The notes below the pieces were generated by a model. The model made no database searches, was not told the DNA's origin, and worked only from the letters and a program-made list of their open reading frames with translations. A DNA stretch of 5,947 nucleotides from Gammaproteobacteria bacterium (GTDB lineage: Bacteria; Pseudomonadota; Gammaproteobacteria; Eutrophobiales; Eutrophobiaceae), in the NCBI GenBank assembly GCA_009843675.1, contig VYCZ01000063.1, positions 1,187 to 7,133 on the forward strand. The letters are read 5' to 3'. Every line of letters starts with the position of its first letter. Positions within the stretch are counted from its first letter, which is position 1. Shown here piece after piece: positions 1-5,947 of this stretch. The translations under genes were made by a program, and so were the position numbers.

Positions 1-1
1 T

Positions 2-955
2 TTCGGAAAACTGAGCGAGAGCATCCCCGGGCGCCCCTACATCTTCGCCGGACAACGCACGTTCAACAGCCTGTTGCTGACTGCCATCGTCGTAGTCGGC
101 GTTATGTTCTGCATGGACCCGTCGAACACCACCTTGCTGTATGTCCTCATCGCCCTGTCGTTCGTGTTCGGCGTTATGGCGGTGATCCCCATCGGCGGCG
201 CGGACATGCCCGTCGTGATCTCCCTGCTGAACAGCTACTCCGGCCTGGCCGCGTGCGCCGCGGGTTTCGCCATCAACAACAATATCCTGATCGTCGCCGG
301 TTCCCTGGTGGGAGCGACCGGCATCATCCTCACCAACATCATGTGCAAGGCCATGAACCGCTCCCTCGCCAACGTGCTGTTCAGCGGTTTCGGCGCGGTG
401 AAAACGTCCCTGGCCAAGGTGGAAGGCGAAGTGAAGCCCATTACGCCGGATGACGCTTACTACATTCTTGAAGCGGCCAGCAGTGTCGTCGTGGTGCCCG
501 GTTACGGCATGGCCGTCGCCCAGGCCCAGCACGTAGTCAAGGAACTGCAGGAACTGCTGGAAAACAATGGCGCGGAAGTCAGCTACGCCATTCACCCGGT
601 TGCGGGACGCATGCCCGGACACATGAACGTGCTGCTGGCGGAAGCGGACGTGCCCTACGACCTGCTTATCGAGATGGAGGACATCAACCCGCGCATGGAG
701 ATGATGGACGTCGCCATCGTCATCGGCGCCAACGACGTGGTCAACCCGGCGGCCCGGGAGATGGAGGACAGCCCCATATACGGCATGCCCATCATCAACG
801 TGGATTACGCAAAGACGGTATTCGTGCTCAAGCGTTCAATGGCGGCAGGTTTTGCCGGTGTCGACAACCCGCTGTTCTTCGGGGAGAACACCCGCATGCT
901 GTTCGGGGACGCCAAGGAGTCCATCGGCGCGCTGGTGCGGGAGTTCAGTTCGTAG
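2..955 (+). CDS. pntB: NAD(P) transhydrogenase subunit beta (partial, N-terminus outside window)
   Basis: PntB is the inner-membrane and NADP(H)-binding subunit of the transhydrogenase that couples hydride transfer from NADH to NADP+ to inward proton movement, supplying NADPH. The frame is open from base 2 and ends at TAG 953–955, giving 317 visible residues; by recall of the E. coli protein about 145 N-terminal residues are missing. Visible residues about 24–115 are membrane segments. They include the GGADMPVV…LNSYSG stretch, with an Asp (visible residue 68) and an Asn (77) matching E. coli Asp213 and Asn222 of the proton path. From about residue 150 comes domain III, the NADP(H) site: GYGMAVAQAQ at 167–176, HPVAGRMPGHMNV at 198–210, GANDVVNPAA at 242–251, and KRSM at 277–280, with Lys277 matching E. 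coli Lys424. All key residues I can check are present. An in-frame TTG at 74 is internal and not the start. The gene converges on serS with no spacer. Confidence 0.97.
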   Translation, partial: FGKLSESIPGRPYIFAGQRTFNSLLLTAIVVVGVMFCMDPSNTTLLYVLIALSFVFGVMAVIPIGGADMPVVISLLNSYSGLAACAAGFAINNNILIVAGSLVGATGIILTNIMCKAMNRSLANVLFSGFGAVKTSLAKVEGEVKPITPDDAYYILEAASSVVVVPGYGMAVAQAQHVVKELQELLENNGAEVSYAIHPVAGRMPGHMNVLLAEADVPYDLLIEMEDINPRMEMMDVAIVIGANDVVNPAAREMEDSPIYGMPIINVDYAKTVFVLKRSMAAGFAGVDNPLFFGENTRMLFGDAKESIGALVREFSS

Positions 956-3605
<2,650 letters not shown>

Positions 3606-3616
3606 GATAATGTGTG

Positions 3617-4270
3617 TTAATGCGGTTGCCTTGCATCGATGACTTCCGTTTCGTCAGTGGGGGAAAACGTAAACAACTCCTTTTTCAATTCAGGATTGCG
3701 CACGGCATTCGTAAAGGAGATAAACAACGTCTGCCCCAGGTTGTCGAACAGCGCCATACCGGCCAGTTCATCGCCCGAGAACACCAGGCGCAGCAAGCGG
3801 TAGTAAGATTCCGGGTTCTTCGGGGTCAACTCCACCACTGTGCCTCCTTCCTCGCTTTCCAGTTCCTCAATAACATAATATTCGCCGGGATCGTTATCGC
3901 CGCTGAAAATCAGCGCCGGGGTATCCTCCACGGCGTCGGATACGTCACTGACGGTAACCTGCTCCAGGTCCTCCTCGTAAACCCAGAGGCTGCTACCGTC
4001 GCTGATGATTTCCTGGACGTACGGTTCGTTATACAGCCAGTAAAACATGCCGGGACGGCGCAATCTCAGCGCGCCCCTGGTTACCTCCAGCGCTTCGCCG
4101 GAACTGTCCAGCAGCACCTGCTCAAAATCCGCCGAGAAGGTAGCCAGGCCGTCAAGAAACACATCCAGCGGATTGTCGGCCGCCGCGTTCACGGCCAGGG
4201 AAAGGATTAATCCGCAGATAAACGCAGATAAACGCAGATACAAAGATCGAAAAAAAACAGGAATCACCAC
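3617..4270 (-). CDS. lolA: Outer-membrane lipoprotein carrier protein LolA
   Basis: LolA is the periplasmic chaperone that takes lipoproteins from the LolCDE transporter and hands them to LolB at the outer membrane. The product is 217 residues, against about 203 for the E. coli precursor. Residues 1–31 form a signal peptide: n-region with Arg8 and Arg13, hydrophobic core at about 14–27, and a VNA or AAA cleavage site near 29–31. There is no lipobox. The mature part matches LolA: FSADFEQ (45–51), then [11 protein letters not shown] (68–78), in which Arg72 corresponds to E. coli mature Arg43, followed by [18 protein letters not shown] (90–107) and a C-terminal FTFSP. An in-frame TAA lies 4 codons before GTG 4268–4270, so the start must be this GTG, the next GTG (4267) or TTG 4243; none has a clear Shine-Dalgarno. 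A start at TTG 4243 would give a compact, more typical signal peptide ([11 protein letters not shown]…). Codons 1–22 lie inside a repeat element. Confidence 0.93.
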   Translation of the reverse strand: MVIPVFFRSLYLRLSAFICGLILSLAVNAAADNPLDVFLDGLATFSADFEQVLLDSSGEALEVTRGALRLRRPGMFYWLYNEPYVQEIISDGSSLWVYEEDLEQVTVSDVSDAVEDTPALIFSGDNDPGEYYVIEELESEEGGTVVELTPKNPESYYRLLRLVFSGDELAGMALFDNLGQTLFISFTNAVRNPELKKELFTFSPTDETEVIDARQPH

Positions 4271-4328
4271 GAAATCAACGAGTTAATAAAAATAATCTGC
4301 GGTAATCTGCGTCATCTGCGGACTAATC
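4205..4328. repeat. Inverted-repeat element with 10-bp tandem CGCAGAT units, between ftsK and lolA
   Basis: The left arm (4205–4240) has CGCAGAT three times at exact 10-base spacing, at 4213, 4223 and 4233, mostly as CGCAGATAAA. The right arm (4293–4328) has the complement ATCTGCG three times, at 4295, 4305 and 4314. The outer ends GATTAATCCGCAGAT (4205–4219) and ATCTGCGGACTAATC (4314–4328) are inverted copies with one mismatch. The arms enclose about 52 AT-rich bases, including a run of eight A (4250–4257). The element starts within the ftsK stop codon and ends inside lolA codon 22. It is clearly more AT-rich than the genes around it. In the ftsK–lolA transcript the arms could pair into an imperfect stem of about 30 bp. 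I recall similar ATCTGCG-rich intergenic repeats in other bacteria; that this one is multicopy here is inference. No transposase is present. Confidence 0.8.
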
Positions 4329-5947
4329 AATCCACCGGCGGTGGAGGCCCCGCCAGGATTTCCCGGCTGCCGTTGGCTTCCAGCGGACCGACCAGGCCGC
4401 TGGCTTCCATCTCCTCGACGATCCTGGCGGCGCGGTTATAACCGATCTTGAGCCTGCGCTGGATATAGGAAATGGACGTCTTGCGGGTTTCCGTCACGAT
4501 CCGGACGGCCTCGTCATAAAGCGGGTCGACATCATCAGAGACAGGCTCCAGGCCTGGAATGGGCGCTACGTCACCGCCACCCTGGTCCAGGGTGATGTCA
4601 TTCATGTAGTTCGGGCCGCCTCGACTCTTGATGTTTTCAACGACCTTGTGCACCTCATGGTCATCGACAAAGGCGCCGTGCACGCGTATCGGCACGCTGG
4701 TGCCGGGCGGCAGGAACAGCATATCCCCGTTCCCGAGCAGGTTTTCGGCGCCCATTTGATCCAGGATGGTGCGCGAATCCACCTTGGAAGACACCTGGAA
4801 TGCAATCCGGCAGGGGATATTGGCCTTTATCAGGCCCGTGATAACATCCACGGACGGGCGCTGCGTGGCCAGGATCAGGTGGACGCCCGAGGCCCGGGCC
4901 TTCTGCGCCAGCCTGGCAATCAGTTCCTCCACCTTCTTTCCCACCGTCATCATCATGTCCGCCAGTTCGTCGATGAGGATGACGATATAGGGCAGTTCTT
5001 CCAGTGCCGGGGCTTCATCTTCGTCGTCGACGGGCGTATGGAACGGATCCGTCAACGGCTGGCGGCGGCTTGCCGCTTCATTGATCTTCTTGTTATAGCC
5101 GTTGATATTGCGCACACCCAGCGTCGCCATCAACCGGTAACGGCGTTCCATCTCGGACACACACCAGCGCAGGGCGTTTGCCGCTTCCTTCATATCCGTG
5201 ACCACCGGCGTCAATAAATGGGGGATGCCCTCGTACACGGACAATTCGAGCATCTTCGGGTCGATCATGATCAGGCGGATTTTTTTCGGGGGAGACTTGT
5301 ACAGCAGGCTCAGGATCATAGCATTGATGGCAACGGACTTGCCCGACCCCGTGGTGCCGGCAACCAGCAGGTGCGGCATGCGGCTGAGGTCCATGACCAC
5401 AGGATGGCCGCTGATGTCCTTACCCAGACCCAGCACCGTAGTCGAATGGAGTTCTTCATACTCCTTGGAACTCAGTATCTCGCTCAGGGTGACCAGTTCA
5501 CGGCTGGTGTTGGGTATTTCCAGCCCGATGACGGATTTGCCCGGGATTACGTCGACGACCCGCACGCTGACCACCGACAGCGACCTTGCCAGGTCCTTGG
5601 ACAGGTTGCTGATCTGGCTGCCCTTCACTCCCGGCGCCGGTTGCAGTTCGAACCGGGTAATCACGGGACCCGGGTTGACCGCCACAACGTCCACCTGGAT
5701 ATTGAAATCCAGCAGCTTGAGTTCCACCTGGCGCGACATGGCTTCGAGAGTCGCTTCCGAATACCTGCCCTGGGAAGGCGTGGGCTGGTCCAGCAGGTTC
5801 AGTGGCGGCAATGCCGATTCAGCCGGCATCTCGAACAGGGGTTCCTGTCGCTCCGCTTCTGCACGGGCGCTGGTTTCCACCTTGCTGATGACCGGTTCGA
5901 TGCGCGGCGGGGGCCTGTCCCTGACTTTTTTCTGCTGGGTGCGGACC
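4327..5947 (-). CDS. ftsK: DNA translocase FtsK (partial, N-terminus outside window)
   Basis: FtsK is the septum-anchored dsDNA pump that clears chromosome termini and activates XerCD recombination at dif during division. The frame is open from the right edge to TGA 4327–4329, giving about 539 visible C-terminal residues; the membrane domain and most of the linker lie outside. Numbering from an internal GTG at 5878–5880 as residue 1: a proline- and charge-rich linker end up to about 40; beta domain with [12 protein letters not shown] (48–59) and [16 protein letters not shown] (71–86); Walker A GTTGSGKS (175–182); Walker [11 protein letters not shown] (301–310); [13 protein letters not shown] (337–349). 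The gamma winged helix (about 452–517) has [18 protein letters not shown], in which Asn482, Arg486 and Glu489 match the E. coli KOPS-reading residues Asn1296, Arg1300 and Glu1303, so a GGGNAGGG-like polarity signal is expected. The usual PPP-x-D C-terminal end is intact. The internal GTG is not proposed as the start. Confidence 0.97.
   Translation of the reverse strand, partial: VRTQQKKVRDRPPPRIEPVISKVETSARAEAERQEPLFEMPAESALPPLNLLDQPTPSQGRYSEATLEAMSRQVELKLLDFNIQVDVVAVNPGPVITRFELQPAPGVKGSQISNLSKDLARSLSVVSVRVVDVIPGKSVIGLEIPNTSRELVTLSEILSSKEYEELHSTTVLGLGKDISGHPVVMDLSRMPHLLVAGTTGSGKSVAINAMILSLLYKSPPKKIRLIMIDPKMLELSVYEGIPHLLTPVVTDMKEAANALRWCVSEMERRYRLMATLGVRNINGYNKKINEAASRRQPLTDPFHTPVDDEDEAPALEELPYIVILIDELADMMMTVGKKVEELIARLAQKARASGVHLILATQRPSVDVITGLIKANIPCRIAFQVSSKVDSRTILDQMGAENLLGNGDMLFLPPGTSVPIRVHGAFVDDHEVHKVVENIKSRGGPNYMNDITLDQGGGDVAPIPGLEPVSDDVDPLYDEAVRIVTETRKTSISYIQRRLKIGYNRAARIVEEMEASGLVGPLEANGSREILAGPPPPVD

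Noticed and set aside
3614..4210. Plus-strand open frame of 198 codons opposite lolA
   Set aside because: Almost exactly mirrors lolA in the opposite strand and shows no family resemblance; treated as a shadow.
4213..4242. CRISPR-like array in the CGCAGAT repeats
   Set aside because: Units are 10 bases apart with no spacers and appear in inverted arms, with no cas genes.
4280..4330. Promoter for lolA in the AT-rich centre of the repeat element
   Set aside because: TTATTTTTATTAA is AT-rich, but no -35/-10 pair with correct spacing was found; TTGATT plus GATTAC at 17 bases is too weak to call.

Overview
The window holds housekeeping chromosome from a bacterium that is most probably a gammaproteobacterium. 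The minus-strand order ftsK–lolA–rarA–serS is the arrangement seen in E. coli and Pseudomonas, and the FtsK and RarA proteins read as close relatives of the gammaproteobacterial versions. By eye the coding DNA is moderately GC-rich (roughly 55–60%). I cannot name a genus.

Layout: (1) 2–955, plus strand: the C-terminal two thirds of PntB, the beta subunit of the proton-translocating NAD(P) transhydrogenase. The gene is cut by the left window edge. (2) 956–2227, minus: serS, whose stop codon directly abuts the pntB stop, so the two genes converge with no spacer. (3) 2228–2306: a short gap holding a dispersed-type palindromic repeat and a second GC-rich hairpin. (4) 2307–3605, minus: rarA. (5) 3617–4270, minus: lolA, 11 bp upstream of rarA. 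(6) 4205–4328: a low-GC inverted-repeat element that fills the ftsK–lolA gap. (7) 4327 to the right edge, minus: the C-terminal part of ftsK, cut by the window edge.

The four minus-strand genes probably form one transcription unit running ftsK to serS. They serve chromosome segregation and division (FtsK), lipoprotein traffic to the outer membrane (LolA), replication-fork maintenance (RarA) and serine charging of tRNA (SerS). Pairing of these functions is a conserved neighbourhood, not a pathway. PntB is unrelated and belongs to a plus-strand pnt operon whose other genes would lie to the left.

No mobile-element gene, CRISPR array, RNA gene or unknown gene cluster is visible, and I see no undescribed multi-gene system. 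The one really unusual thing is that the ftsK–lolA repeat element runs into the lolA reading frame. It supplies the apparent start codon and about the first 22 codons, including part of the signal-peptide hydrophobic core, and it would place the lolA start in the loop of a long mRNA stem.
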